Origin: Exobasidium rhododendri | Lineage: Eukaryota; Basidiomycota; Exobasidiomycetes; Exobasidiales; Exobasidiaceae | Assembly: GCA_026210745.1 (NCBI GenBank) | Contig: CP110631.1 | Location: 5,084,001-5,148,000, forward strand | Length of the DNA: 64,000 nt | Direction of reading: 5' to 3' | In this document: one piece after another, positions 31,985 to 42,640 of the stretch | Layout: every line of letters begins with the position of its first letter | How positions within the stretch are numbered: the first letter of the stretch is position 1 | Position numbers and translations under genes: made by a program | Notes under the pieces: model-generated | Seen by the model: the letters and a program-made list of their open reading frames with translations, nothing else | The model's database searches: none | Told to the model about the DNA's origin: nothing

Positions 31985-34117
31985 ATGAATGAAACTCTAG
32001 CGTCTTCGACTTCGTCTTCGCAGCTCCACATGGCACAGTCCAGACGCTCATGTGACTCTTGCCGGTTTCGCAAGGTCAAGTGTGATCGAGAGAAGAGCAT
32101 CATTGAGGGAAAGGACGGCTGCTCGTTCTGCCTATCGATGCGACTAGCATGCAAAGTGACGCCAATCAAGCGTGCGCAGAGGCCGACGTTCCGGAAGGGC
32201 AAGAGGCTGAAGGTCATCCTGGACAACCAGTCGAGGGACGTCTCTCCTTCCTTGAACGACATGGAACGCAGGAAATCGGTACTCGCCATCACAGACGCGA
32301 TCAACGACCCATCCTCGAGGGATGCAAATGCCATCAAAGACGCTCGGGATCTGATGGCAAAGCGGGAGCAGAGCACAGATATGTCCTCCACAAGTCATGC
32401 TCACTTCCTCAACATACCTGGATTGAGTCGATCTCTCTTGGACACGTGCATAGAGACGTTCTTTGCGACGCTGGAGCATGCCATGCCACTCTCCTACTCC
32501 TTCTCCAACCTTTGGCCGCGGTATCGAGCATTCTTGGATCTCACCTCTGGCTTGGAAGTGAACACGGAGCATGCAGAGCTTTCCCCCGTGTCGGAATTGC
32601 TGATCCTCGCAATCGCCTGTCGAGGGTGCGACAACACGCAGTACGTGAATCGGAATCAACTGAGTAAAGCGATGATCCAGCGCTTCATTCATTTGGTCGA
32701 CACTGGAGACGCACTCCATCTCGCCGGACTGGACGGTGTCGAGGCCATCAACCTCCTCGCTGAGAAGGCCTGTCGCTCCAAGTACCTCATCACGGACGCG
32801 AATCGCTTCCCCAACATCACCCGCCTTGACGTGCTGGGAAGAGGCTTCAGTGCAGAGTTGGCTCTGTCTATGCAGCTTCAGATGCCCCCGCCTCATTGCA
32901 CAACTCAGGAGACTGCACGAAGGCGATTCCTCTTTTGGACCATATTCATGCACGATGCCTTTATCAGTGCAGCAGCTTGTCACATGTACCGCATCATGGA
33001 GGAAGACATTGGTTGGCAAGTCCATGCGGAGGCTTCTCAGATCAACCCGTACGGCTACAACATGTACCGACTAGCCATGATTGCTCGACAGGCCTGTCGT
33101 GATCTGATGTCTTTCCGCGCCAAGAGTTACAAGATACATCCGAGGAAGGTGATGGAGATTTTTACTTCGCTTCAGAAATGGTACGATAACCTCGACAAGC
33201 CTTTTCAATACGACTGGACCATCGCCGCAGAAGAACCACCCACACGTCTTTCCAGGGAGAAGATTGGCTTGATCAGCAAGCGAGCTTTCATGTTGTGCAT
33301 CTTCCATAGCTTGCATCTGAATGTGTGGGCCTCGATCGAGGACAGCAGCTTGTGGGATCCTCTGGTGCCGAAAGAGGAGACCGTGCAAGCGGAAGCAAAG
33401 ATTGGCGAGATCATGTGGCAGGCATTCTTCACCATGGCTTCCCTGGCCAGACACTGTCGCCGGATGAACCTGGTCGATCATGCGCCTAACAATCTGCGGA
33501 ATGTGCCAGCTGCTTGGTTGTTGTGGTGCACGCGACAGTCCAGTCTGTACCAGCGAAGTGGATACAAGAAGGACGTCACTCAGATACGGAAAGCGTGTCA
33601 AGATCTGGTGGACTGCGTGGCAAGTGCTCATTCCTGCAGTGACAACGACACTCTAGTGCAGTCATTGCAAGACATGTTGAATCACTCTTTCCGATCGCAC
33701 AAGCAGCAGCAACATCAACATCATCAGCACGACACTACGGCAGTGGAAGTACCCAATCCCTACTTCCCTTCTCCGACTCAGCATCACGGGAATTACGGCA
33801 GCAGCACGGCGGCAACGGTAAATCCTCCCTCTCATTCTCACTTTGACGAGCAGCTTTCCCTGTCCACGTCCATGTCGCCCTACCTTCCGATTCAGTCTTT
33901 ACCGTCGGCCCCGGTGCCGATTCAGCAAGCAGCACATCACTTTCTCTCCCCCGCGCTCAACGAGGAGCAAGAAGAGAGCAACAATTTCACCTTCTACCCG
34001 CTCGAGAGTTCCGAGTCACAGGCTAGTCTATCCCCTGATTGGGACGCCCTCAACGTCGTCACTGCTGAAGTGCAAGCCTTCCTTGCCGGCTTTGGTATCG
34101 AGATGCCCAACGCATGA
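31985..34117 (+). CDS. Zn2Cys6 fungal transcription factor
   Basis: Gal4-class nuclear regulator of 710 aa in a single exon. The ATG at 31985 is the first in frame; upstream codons are open but without ATG. The zinc cluster is C23-x2-C26-x6-C33-x12-C46-x2-C49-x6-C56, followed by a basic linker (KRAQRPTFRKGKRLK). Residues about 130-560 form the fungal-specific middle domain, with conserved-looking helices such as RRRFLFWTIFMHDAF. The C-terminus is rich in Gln, His, Ser and Pro, and its acidic end could be an activation region. It is divergent from catalase. The function cannot be assigned; oxidative or carbon regulation would be a guess from the neighbour. Confidence 0.88.
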   Translation: MNETLASSTSSSQLHMAQSRRSCDSCRFRKVKCDREKSIIEGKDGCSFCLSMRLACKVTPIKRAQRPTFRKGKRLKVILDNQSRDVSPSLNDMERRKSVLAITDAINDPSSRDANAIKDARDLMAKREQSTDMSSTSHAHFLNIPGLSRSLLDTCIETFFATLEHAMPLSYSFSNLWPRYRAFLDLTSGLEVNTEHAELSPVSELLILAIACRGCDNTQYVNRNQLSKAMIQRFIHLVDTGDALHLAGLDGVEAINLLAEKACRSKYLITDANRFPNITRLDVLGRGFSAELALSMQLQMPPPHCTTQETARRRFLFWTIFMHDAFISAAACHMYRIMEEDIGWQVHAEASQINPYGYNMYRLAMIARQACRDLMSFRAKSYKIHPRKVMEIFTSLQKWYDNLDKPFQYDWTIAAEEPPTRLSREKIGLISKRAFMLCIFHSLHLNVWASIEDSSLWDPLVPKEETVQAEAKIGEIMWQAFFTMASLARHCRRMNLVDHAPNNLRNVPAAWLLWCTRQSSLYQRSGYKKDVTQIRKACQDLVDCVASAHSCSDNDTLVQSLQDMLNHSFRSHKQQQHQHHQHDTTAVEVPNPYFPSPTQHHGNYGSSTAATVNPPSHSHFDEQLSLSTSMSPYLPIQSLPSAPVPIQQAAHHFLSPALNEEQEESNNFTFYPLESSESQASLSPDWDALNVVTAEVQAFLAGFGIEMPNA

Positions 34118-34653
34118 CCGGGCAAAGAGATAGGACAAATACACGCTTCTCAAGTGCCCGTGCGGATGGAGGGAGTGAGAAGCGTGTGTGCACGCACCCC
34201 TTAGCGGATTCCAGCTGTCTAATCTCACCGAGACAGGCCTCCGAACTAGTCTTCCGAGCGCGCGACTTTCTACTTTCTCGGCGTGGAACAAGTGTTCGGT
34301 GGGTCGACTGTCAAAGGGAACGATTCTCGGACGCCGATGTATACATACGTAGCCTACGGTACGCGCGCACTGTCAAGAGAAACGTTTAGCCCTTTTTGCG
34401 TCGACGCCGTCTTCCCACTTGCTTAGCTTGACCGTGCGCGGCAGGAACAATGTGATCGTCTTCTCAAAGGGGGGGAGGCGAGGAGAAGGGAGCCAGAAGG
34501 AGGGGTATAAAGTGTGTCCATCTTGCGCCCTTGAAATCAGAACTCCCATCAAAGACAAACACATTCCCCTCTTTTCAACTTACTGTTGAGTACCATCTTC
34601 TTCTTTCCATCCAACAAAGCAACACCTTCTCCTACTGCGAGATAACAAGTGCA
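34118..34653. other. Intergenic region
   Basis: 3' region of the regulator and promoter of the next gene, with a G7 run near 34470 and a TATA box at 34506. Nothing else seen. Confidence 0.6.
34506..34511 (+). promoter_or_regulatory. TATA box
   Basis: TATAAA in GGGGTATAAAGTG, 143 bp before the ATG at 34654. Confidence 0.6.
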
Positions 34654-35553
34654 ATGTCTTGGCCATCCACCGTCATCACCGATGCAGTCTTTATTCCCAT
34701 CTACATCATCCTACTCGGTCTGTCGCTGTTCAACGTGTTCCGACACGGACACGGTAAAGCCAGTGGCTTCGTCTTCCTCGCGATCTTCTGTGTCTGTGAG
34801 TAAGAAATGATTCTAGTGCTGTGCTCCTTTCTTTCCCCCTTTTGCTCACATGCTGTCCTTATTCGTATCGCAGCTCGCATGATCGGCAACATCCTCCTGG
34901 TAGACGCGTACGACAACAACTACAAGAGCCTCGAAGTTGTCAAATGGGGCTACATTCTGCAGGGCCTCGGCTACAGCTTCTTCATCTCTGCCACAGCAGC
35001 CTTCTATACTCGCGCTCGTGACCCAGACTCGACCATCACGCAAGATATTGCCAACCTGCGAAAGGGCATCAGGGGTATGACTGTTGCGAAAGCCATTCAC
35101 CTGGTCAACATTATCGCCTTGATCCTCCTCGTCACCGGCTACACCGACTCTGATGGAATCTTCCCCACCAGCGGCTCAGCAGCATCTACCAAAACAACGC
35201 TGAACATCAAGGCAAAGATCGGGTACGTCATCTACGTGGTCCTTACCGTCGTACTTGCCGGACTCGTCATCGCCCTGGCCCGCCAAGAACCATCGAGGGA
35301 GACAAAGTTCATCATCATCGCGTGTCTGGCAGCACTTCCGTTCATGATGAGCAGGAGCGTCTACGTCACGTATCAAGGCTTCAGTCAGCATCCCTTCCAA
35401 CGAACGCTCTGGGTCAAGATCGTCTTTGAGTACATTCCTGAAGTCTTTGTCATCGTCATCTACTCGGTGCTCGGGTTCAAGCTGACTAAGTTGGTCCAGA
35501 GGAGTGATGTCGAGATGGCCGGCAAGACAGGACAGGCGCAGCAGATCTTCTAA
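34654..35553 (+). CDS. Seven-helix membrane protein, DUF7702-like
   Basis: Integral membrane protein of unknown function, 273 aa from exons 34654-34795 and 34874-35553. Seven hydrophobic segments are spread along the whole length. The opening (DAVFIPIYIILLGLSLFNVF, then FRHGHGK and a following SRMIGNIL) resembles fungal proteins annotated as DUF7702, which share a small seven-helix fold. That family name is from memory and should be treated as tentative. The intron interrupts a serine codon between helix 2 and the RMIG motif. A TATA box and long CT-rich leader suggest solid expression. It is not obviously related to the 375-aa 7TM protein at 14030. Confidence 0.8.
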
Positions 35554-35937
35554 AGTCTCCTTTCGGTGATTTTCAGCAAACATTATAGAACCGGCACTCA
35601 CACCGCAGACCAAAACAGGAATCGCACGCTTCTTCTTTCCCCATCTCTTCATCTCTCTACCTGTACATTTTTCTCTTCTCGCTGTGCAGTCTTCTCTCAG
35701 AAGCACACTGTATCTATCTGCTGCTCTCCGTGCTCTCGTCTCCTTGTCATCGTGCAATACCAGATACCTTTTTTCTAGTGCGCGTATCGAGAAGAAGAAG
35801 ACCGCGGGGCGTCACGCTAAAAGACCATCTTTGTGGGAGTGGAGGTGAAGGGGGCTCATTACGTAAGTCGATACTTGGAGCGCTCGTCTTGATCGCAGCC
35901 TCTTTTTGAAAGTGCATCCTACTCCACCCATTCTTGC
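35554..35937. other. Intergenic region
   Basis: CT-rich 3' region (35640-35760) of the membrane-protein gene and leader of the glycosylase gene; no feature supported. Confidence 0.55.
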
Positions 35938-36729
35938 ATGCCAGTGACGACGAGGCAAACAGCACGTCTTGAGCAGCAGCAGCAGCAGCAGCAACAGCCC
36001 AGCTTCGTCGATGCAGGCCTGTCCATCATAAAGGAGGAAGAGAAGGAAGACGACTACAATGCAGAGACAAGGGAGCTCTGCACACCCGCTACGAAGCAGG
36101 AGGGACACCGATTCGGCCTAGTGCAAGAGACGTATCAGCACAGCCTGTATCACCTCGTCGTACAGGCCATCCTATGGAATCAGACAAGGGGCAAGCAAGC
36201 CATCGTCATCCTGAAGCTCCTCCTGCAGTTATATCCAGACCCTAAATCGCTTGCTGCAGCTCAAGAGAGTGACCTGGTCGAGTTACTAAAGCCGATCGGA
36301 CTGCATCACCTGCGAGCAAAGCGCTTACTTCTCCTTGGAAAGACGTGGACGCTACAGCCACCAGTCGTCTCGGAGTCACACAAGGTGCGCTACAAGTGTG
36401 AAGCTGGAAAGAAGGAGTTTTGGGAAATCGCACACTTGCCTGGCGTAGGTAAATATGCCATTGATTCGTACAGGATCTTTCATCGTGATCAGTTCAGGGG
36501 ACTGAGTGCAAGTTGGGACGACCGATTCAGCGCCAGCACCAGTCGAGTCACTCTATCAAGGATGACCTCCTCCCTCGATGCAGGAGACACCTTCGAGCCA
36601 GAGTGGAAGCGGGTGCTGCCGTTGGACAAGGAGCTCCGGGCGTTTCTCGTATGGGCTTGGCGCTTGGAGGGCTGCGACTGGGACCCGCTACGTGGTCGCT
36701 CGAACATGAACGATCATAAATTACAGTAG
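35938..36729 (+). CDS. MBD4-type HhH-GPD DNA glycosylase
   Basis: Base-excision repair enzyme predicted to remove thymine or uracil from G:T and G:U mismatches, acting in the nucleus. Single exon, 263 aa. The domain starts at about residue 57 (HRFGLVQE) and carries the MBD4 pattern: AILWNQTRGKQAI, ELLKPIGLHHLRAKRL, the helix-hairpin-helix LPGVGKYAIDSYRIF with catalytic Asp about 176, and a C-terminal DKELRAFLVWAW. Human MBD4 has the same elements in the same order. There is no methyl-CpG-binding domain. A poly-Gln run (residues 13-20, CAG repeats) sits in the N-terminus, and an insert of about 40 residues between the catalytic Asp and the last helix is not in MBD4. The insert could be an unrecognised intron, but it reads through in frame. 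Confidence 0.85.
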   Translation: MPVTTRQTARLEQQQQQQQQPSFVDAGLSIIKEEEKEDDYNAETRELCTPATKQEGHRFGLVQETYQHSLYHLVVQAILWNQTRGKQAIVILKLLLQLYPDPKSLAAAQESDLVELLKPIGLHHLRAKRLLLLGKTWTLQPPVVSESHKVRYKCEAGKKEFWEIAHLPGVGKYAIDSYRIFHRDQFRGLSASWDDRFSASTSRVTLSRMTSSLDAGDTFEPEWKRVLPLDKELRAFLVWAWRLEGCDWDPLRGRSNMNDHKLQ

Positions 36730-36868
36730 GATCATGATGACGACAAATACACACAAGACAATAAGTGAAGCACCGTTTTGAGGGGCGATTGTTCAAATTT
36801 TAAGAATAAGCGAGGAGAGGGGATGTGGCGGACATTGATGCTGTGTAGAGATGATGGATGATGACCCC

Positions 36869-38536
36869 TCACACCAAGATGTCGACCATCTTCTGCGCAA
36901 TCGACTTGGAGTCCTTGGCGGATGCGTCAATCACTTCCACCTCGTGATTGTCGAGTCTGCCAGTGTAGAGATCGATGTCGCGGGTGTGGACAAACTTGCT
37001 CTTCTTGATCAACTTCCACCCAATGATCGGCACGATGAAGATGGGAATGCCGACGTACGATGCGACAAAGTTGGAAGTACTCCAGTTCCCCTTCAGAAAG
37101 ACGGGAAATCCGGAGATGAATGTGATGATCGTCGCACCGATGAAGCCGTACCACGCAGCGTAGGGCTGGAGAGGCGCAGTCCAAGGGAGAGTGTCTCGGG
37201 AGATCCCCTGCCGCTTCATGCCGTAGTGGAAGCGAATGTAGCACAAGCACAACGTAGCCCAGGCAATCAAACCGGCCACTGTACTCAGGTTCAACAACCA
37301 AGTGAAAGCTTGCGAAGGCCCACCAGAACCGAGACTGAGGTAAGCCAGTGGTCCAAACACCCAGGAAGCCAATACAGCAACCCAAGGCACACCATTCTTC
37401 CACGTACGTGCGAAGATCTTGGGCAGCTGCTTGTCGGCGGTCATGGCAAGGATAATTCGACTGCCCACCCAGCAGTAGCTGTTCCCCGCCGACCAAGCCG
37501 AGATGAAGATGCAGGCATTGACGATGCTGGGAAGCGCCTTGATTCCGGCGTCCTTGATCGCAATCACCCAGGGGCTCGAGGTGACTGTTCCCGTCCCACT
37601 GACCAAGTTCGGGTCCAACGGGCTGACGATCAGGCTGATGAGAAGCGCTCCCAGGACGTAGAAGAAGCCGATTCGATACGTGACTCGCTTGGCTGCTCGG
37701 GGAATGTCTCGATGCGGGTTGATCGACTCTGCGGCGGAGATGACGACTGTCTCGATTCCGATGAAGCTGAACGAAGCATTGACAAACGCAGACAGGGTGC
37801 CCAAGAAGTGGCCTTTGCTTCCTGTGATGCCGTTGTAGTCGGTCCAAGCACCTGGATTGTTCCAGTATCGAAATCCTATCGCTGTGTGATTCGGTCCGCC
37901 GCCTGATGTGATGACAATGGCGACGATGGCAAGCCCAATGAAGCACAGCACCTTGATCGATCCAGCAACGACTTCCGTGTGCCCGTAGAAGCGGACGCTC
38001 ATCAGATTGATGGCCAGAATAGCCGCCAGTCCGAGGGTGATGATCATAGCGGGTGTGATGTCGGTCCAGTAACTCACCAGGACAGCCGCTGCACTGACTT
38101 CACTAGCAATCGCAATCGTGTAACAGTAGCCATAGCTGATGGCCAGGGAGAAGCCTACACTTGGGTCGATGAAGCGTGTAGCCCAGTGGGGGAATGTGCC
38201 TGCTGTGGGAAGGAGGGTGGCTAGCTCGGCAATGCTCTGCATCACGCACCACAGCACCGACCCTACGACGATGTATGCCAGGAAGAGTCCAGCTGGTCCT
38301 GCATTTGCGTATGCTGCGCCTGTTCCAATGAAGAGACCTGTGCCGATCCCACTGGAAAAGCCGATCATTGTGATGTGAAAGGAGTGCAGTTGTCGCTGCA
38401 GCTGGACTGGTGGAGCTGCATCGCCAAACAGGGACCCCGACTGAAGACTGGACCTCGATTTGAGGCCGTCCTTCTTGTCTGCATTCTCGTTGCCTCTGTC
38501 GTTTGAGCCTCTTGAGGGAGACCTGGAAAGAGACAT
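36869..38536 (-). CDS. Amino-acid permease (APC superfamily, YAT type)
   Basis: Proton-coupled amino-acid importer of the plasma membrane, 555 aa, single exon. Twelve hydrophobic segments. The first helix carries the family motif SSGIGTGLFIGTGAAYANAG. Further marks are the ETVVISAAESINPHRDIPRA loop after helix 6 (the AAE-x2-NP-x4-P signature of fungal permeases) and a late loop with SRDTLPWTAPLQPYAAWYG. The N- and C-terminal tails are hydrophilic with Ser and Lys, suitable for ubiquitin-dependent turnover. Substrate cannot be deduced. The 3' end lies 139 bp from the convergent glycosylase gene, and a TATA box lies about 100 bp ahead of the ATG. Confidence 0.95.
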   Translation of the reverse strand: MSLSRSPSRGSNDRGNENADKKDGLKSRSSLQSGSLFGDAAPPVQLQRQLHSFHITMIGFSSGIGTGLFIGTGAAYANAGPAGLFLAYIVVGSVLWCVMQSIAELATLLPTAGTFPHWATRFIDPSVGFSLAISYGYCYTIAIASEVSAAAVLVSYWTDITPAMIITLGLAAILAINLMSVRFYGHTEVVAGSIKVLCFIGLAIVAIVITSGGGPNHTAIGFRYWNNPGAWTDYNGITGSKGHFLGTLSAFVNASFSFIGIETVVISAAESINPHRDIPRAAKRVTYRIGFFYVLGALLISLIVSPLDPNLVSGTGTVTSSPWVIAIKDAGIKALPSIVNACIFISAWSAGNSYCWVGSRIILAMTADKQLPKIFARTWKNGVPWVAVLASWVFGPLAYLSLGSGGPSQAFTWLLNLSTVAGLIAWATLCLCYIRFHYGMKRQGISRDTLPWTAPLQPYAAWYGFIGATIITFISGFPVFLKGNWSTSNFVASYVGIPIFIVPIIGWKLIKKSKFVHTRDIDLYTGRLDNHEVEVIDASAKDSKSIAQKMVDILV

Positions 38537-39284
38537 GTTGTCGCGTGGGCGGTGGGAAGGGGAGGATGTGATGCACAGGGAACTCGTTTCTTTCCTTACA
38601 TCCTCTCTGGGACTCCCTCTTGCGTGCTGCCTTTATATGGTCGCTGTGCTTGCCTGTCCCTTGCAATGTACATACTTTGCTCGCAACCTTCGAATATCTA
38701 AATTTCACTCTCTCTTTTCTTTTTCCCTCTTATTTTTCCCTCTTTTTGAGTTATTCCGGTGCCATTCTCGGTTTGCCGCGGCTGAATTCCGAAATTCGAG
38801 CGAGGACCTGTAGCAGCGAATTCTCCTATTGCGCCATAGTCCTTTCCCATCGTACTGTATCCAATGCAGTATTGTAGTGGCTACACAGACTCAGCGGCAG
38901 GCAATACAGTGCAGGCAGAAGGGGGGGAGAATATGCCAAGGTTACACACATGTCTAAGGGTACATTTGACAGCCGCGAAAGCACACCATCGAGAGAGGCG
39001 TCTGGGCTTTTCGTCCCCCTCTCCCTCGAACTCTCCTTGTCGAACAAGACACCACCTTGGGATGTGATGGCGCTATCTGGGAAAATTAGCCGAAGATGTG
39101 TTTCAGCGTGGCGAGGTCGTGTGGTGTTCCCCCTTCTTTGGCCCTACATCATCGCAGAGAAACGGAAAAGACCGCCGAGCGAGAGGCTGGGAGACGGGGA
39201 AATAGCCCGACGGACTGTGATCAGCAAGACGGCTTCCTACTCAAAATCGAAATTTTGGCCGGCGTGACCTCGTCTTCCTGCTCT
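38537..39284. other. Intergenic region
   Basis: Promoter of the permease (TATA at 38632-38637) and 3' flank of the bHLH gene. CT-rich around 38700-38760. No coding feature supported. Confidence 0.6.
38632..38637 (-). promoter_or_regulatory. TATA box of amino-acid permease
   Basis: TATAAA on the minus strand, about 96 bp before the ATG at 38536. Confidence 0.6.
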
Positions 39285-40154
39285 TCACCCTGGCACGAAT
39301 CGTAAGAAGTCGCTGTCCTCGTGCTCCAAGAACCTGATGATCTGACTCGGAGTAGGTGACGATGTAAAGGGAGCATCGAGCGGTGCACAGATGGCCACCT
39401 GTTGTGATGCTCTGTTTTGCTGCTCCAGCTCGATGAACGACCTGAATTGCACTTCTGCACTCTGGTCTGCTACTGAGCTCAGTCGCCCTGTAGTCGTATT
39501 GCTGTACTCCTCGACTTCCACCTCAAAGACGGCCTGTCGATCTCGCTGTCTCGCCTCTTCTTCACTCCGATTCAGTGTCCTCGGTCCGCCACTCTTCCAT
39601 CGTGCCCTCATGGCATTCACTTCGCGCAGGAGGTCTGCTCTCTCTGCCAGCAGCTTCCGGATCTCCACACTCGCCGTCAATGATCTCTGTCTCTGCTCTG
39701 CGTGATGGACAATCGAAGCTTGCACGATGGTGCCTTTGGACGTGCCCTTTGAGAATTCTGTGTTGGGTATGTTTGATGCCAATTGCTGCAGCGATGATAA
39801 AGATGAGTGATGCTGGTTGCTAGTCTCCTTCTACACACCCTCTCTCTCTATCTCACTCACCGAAAGCAACTGGTTGAAGGACTCCCTTCTGTGCCTTTCG
39901 GTCACGCTGTGCATCGCCCTGTCTTCTCGTGTGAAAGCCTTTTTCCTCTTTCGGGTCATTTGCCGGGTGTTAGAGGCGACGTTGCTTTCTTGCACCCTAT
40001 AAGCACCTCCTGTCGCAGAGTCTGAAGTCAGGTGAGAAGAGCCAGGAGAGTTGCCCTGATGACGATGGGCGGCGTTCCCACCATTCGTGGCGACACTTCC
40101 TTGCAACGGCAGGATCGACTCTGGGCTTGAGTCGGAGGAGAAGCGGAAATTCAT
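39285..40154 (-). CDS. bHLH transcription factor (class B)
   Basis: Nuclear DNA-binding protein of 264 aa from exons 40154-39861 and 39785-39285 (75-bp intron, phase 0). The basic region lies at about residues 70-90 (RKRKKAFTR...MHSVTERHRR) with H82, E86 and R90, the set that reads CACGTG. Helix 1 is ESFNQLLSQLASNIP, cut by the intron after Ser98; then a short loop (NTEFSKGTSKG) and helix 2 (TIVQASIVHHAEQ), running into a heptad-like stretch with leucines (about 130-160) that may extend dimerisation. The C-terminus is acidic and Gln-rich. Its role is unknown; it sits between an amino-acid permease and a sugar-type carrier, so nutrient control is a reasonable guess. Confidence 0.88.
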
Positions 40155-40477
40155 CGTGGACACGGCGGCAGAGACGACAGCACACACGAGGAGAGGAGTA
40201 TCGCAGTGGAGGAATGACCCCAAAATCGGACAATTACACTCAATAAAGCCAGTCAGAAATTGCGGGGTGATACACTAATGCCACTGCTGCATACTGCCGG
40301 CCGACAGCTTCAGGCACAGCAGGACAGCCAAGTGTAAAGGGCAGACTCGGACTTATCGGGGGGCAGACCCTTCCATCGGATGCATTGCATGTATTGACGC
40401 AAAGAGAAAAGGTGAAAGCACGGAGAACGTAGTATACAGAGGAGGAGCAGAAGATAATCCTCAGCTTATGGAGCTCA
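40155..40477. other. Intergenic region
   Basis: Promoter side of the bHLH gene and 3' end of the sugar-type carrier; nothing recognised. Confidence 0.5.
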
Positions 40478-42640
40478 TCAATCTTTTGCCAGCCTGGAGA
40501 TGACGATGTTTTGCGCAGGATCAGCAAAGTGGTAGAGGGGCGTGAGGACGGCATCTCTCTGCCAGAAGATCCACCGCTTGACGAACCAGGGAAGCCAAGT
40601 GCGGCTCTGATAGGAAGCATGACGAGAAGTAGGCACAGCGAACACATAATCAAGCTCCTCCAGTGTCCTTTCCTTTGTCTCGGGAAGTCCAAAGAAGACC
40701 ATGAACGTGGCGAGAATGTTGAGACCGCCGTAGAAGCAGATTGCACCGGTAGGGCCCATGGCTTGAAGCATAGTGGGGAACGTCAGACCGAGTATGGTGG
40801 AAAAGAGATTGTTGACAAAGATGCTCCATCCCATGCCCATTTCACGATGCGAGAGCGGAAAGCATTCACTCGCGCAGACGGCAGGCACAGGGCCCATGCC
40901 AGGTGCTGTGAGTATATTCACACAAGGGTCAGCACATACTTCGAGAAGACCTTTCATCTTAGAGGCACTCACAGTAGAAGGCGGTAAAGGCGTAGATGAA
41001 AAAGGCCAAGAGTGGCACTCGAGCGGAGTTCTCCTTTGCCATGGTGAAGGTGGCACCGGCTGCAAACAAGCACCAGGCCATGTTGGGAAAGGTGAACAGC
41101 AGCAAATTTCTCCTTCCAAACGTGTCGATGGTCTTGATGGCAGGAAAGGCGAACAGGGTGTTGATTGCACCGAATCCCAAGGACGCCGCCAGAGCTTGCT
41201 TTTGCGTGTAGCCAGCTTCGACGAAGATTGTACTGCTGTAGAATGCCATGATGTTGATGCCACACATCTGTTGACCCACCATGACGATGAATGCGCCCAA
41301 CGTGGCCCTTCTGACGCGAGGGACGGTGAAGAGCTCGACGAAGCGTTTGCCGTACGATGAACCGCTGCTGATCAGTTTGCCCTCTATCTCGATCTGCACA
41401 TAAGCGCTGTATAGATCTCGAGCAGCCTGTACTGGTGAGTTGCGAAGACGACAGAAGCTTGAATAGGACTCTGCGTACCTCTTCTTCTTGAGGAGCCAGC
41501 GTGGTGACTCGGGCACCCACCAGATCAGGACACACAGCGGAACGGCGGGCACAAAGGCAGCAGCGAGTTCAAAGCGCCAGGCCAGCACGCCGATGTTGAA
41601 GAAGATCATGTTGGAGCAGAAGCCGCTGTGCCCGTATAAAGATAGAAGGTGTCAGGGGGGAGGAAAGATGCACAGATGAAAAGGAGAAGCCGACTCACAT
41701 GAAGATGCCGAATGCGACAAATAGCTGGAAGCTCATGACGAGACCTCCTCGGATGGAAGCAGGAACGGACTCAGCCGTCATGATGGGGATCGTCGTAATC
41801 TTGCAGCCAATGCCTATACCCAGGAGAAGTCTGCAGATAGCCAATTCCCACCATGTGTGCGTGAATGCCTGACCCAAGACGGGAAAGACGGTAAAGAGTC
41901 CTGTGACGAAGATGGTCTTCTTTCTTCCGATAAGATTGTTGATCGGGTCACAGAGCCAAGCGCTCATCAGGCCGGATATGGTGGGTGCCGAGTTGATGAA
42001 GCCGATCAGCCATCCGTTCTCTGCAATGCCAAACTCTTGTGGGAAGGACAAGAGAGCGCCGTTCGCTCCTGTGTTGTCCCAGCCTTGGATCGCCGATCTG
42101 TCAAATTACTCGTTCCTGTCAGTGCCTTTCAATTCTTGTGAAGGAATCCACACACGAATGGACTCACCCTAGACTGATGACGATGATGAGAAGCCAGAGT
42201 TGACTTGGCAGGGACCACCGATGCGTCACCTCGCGCGTCAAGCTTTCCTTCTCTTCCGGTAGCAGGTCTGGCACTGCCTCCCAGTCGTTTGGCTCCTGAG
42301 CTACCAGCGCGGCCCTCTCGAACACTTGCAGGTGGTCCATCAGTTCAGCCATCTTGCAGAATGCCTTGACGTTTGCCATCAGTTCGTCCTAGACATGGCG
42401 ACTCCTACACTGTGAGCTTATTGCAGAAGAGCATACTCGGAGGGAATATCGACTCACCTTTGGAATCCCTGCTAGGGGGTTCTGAAGAATAGCGTTGATG
42501 TTGCGTTGCAAGGAGACCGTAGCGCCTTGGTAGTGGTCTGCTTCTTCCGGTGCATCCGAGGTATGAAGATGAACATGATCGAAGGAAGGCTTGCCGTCCT
42601 TGTCCTGCTCGGCACTGTGCTTCTTGTCGTGGGAGGACAT
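40478..42640 (-). CDS. MFS sugar-type transporter
   Basis: Proton-coupled sugar or polyol importer of the plasma membrane (major facilitator, sugar-transporter family). Five exons: 42640-42458, 42388-42168, 42097-41699, 41625-40973 and 40905-40478. All introns are 66-73 bp and the frame closes to 627 aa. Family motifs are visible: GRKKTIFV after helix 2, PESPRWLLKKKR before the central loop, a QQMCGINIMAFYSSTIF helix 7, GRRNLLLF, and PETKERTLEELDYVF after helix 12. A 90-residue hydrophilic N-terminus precedes the first membrane helix. The IQGWDNTGANGALLSFPQEFG loop resembles a fungal group of sugar carriers lacking a firm substrate. Confidence 0.93.

Noticed and set aside
32144-33025. 293-codon open frame on the minus strand
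   Set aside because: Antisense to the second Zn2Cys6 regulator, whose zinc cluster and middle domain are clear.
36851-37906. 351-codon open frame on the plus strand
   Set aside because: It lies wholly antisense to the amino-acid permease, whose twelve-helix protein is unmistakable; composition is that of a reverse-complement shadow (Asp, Arg, His, Gln-rich).
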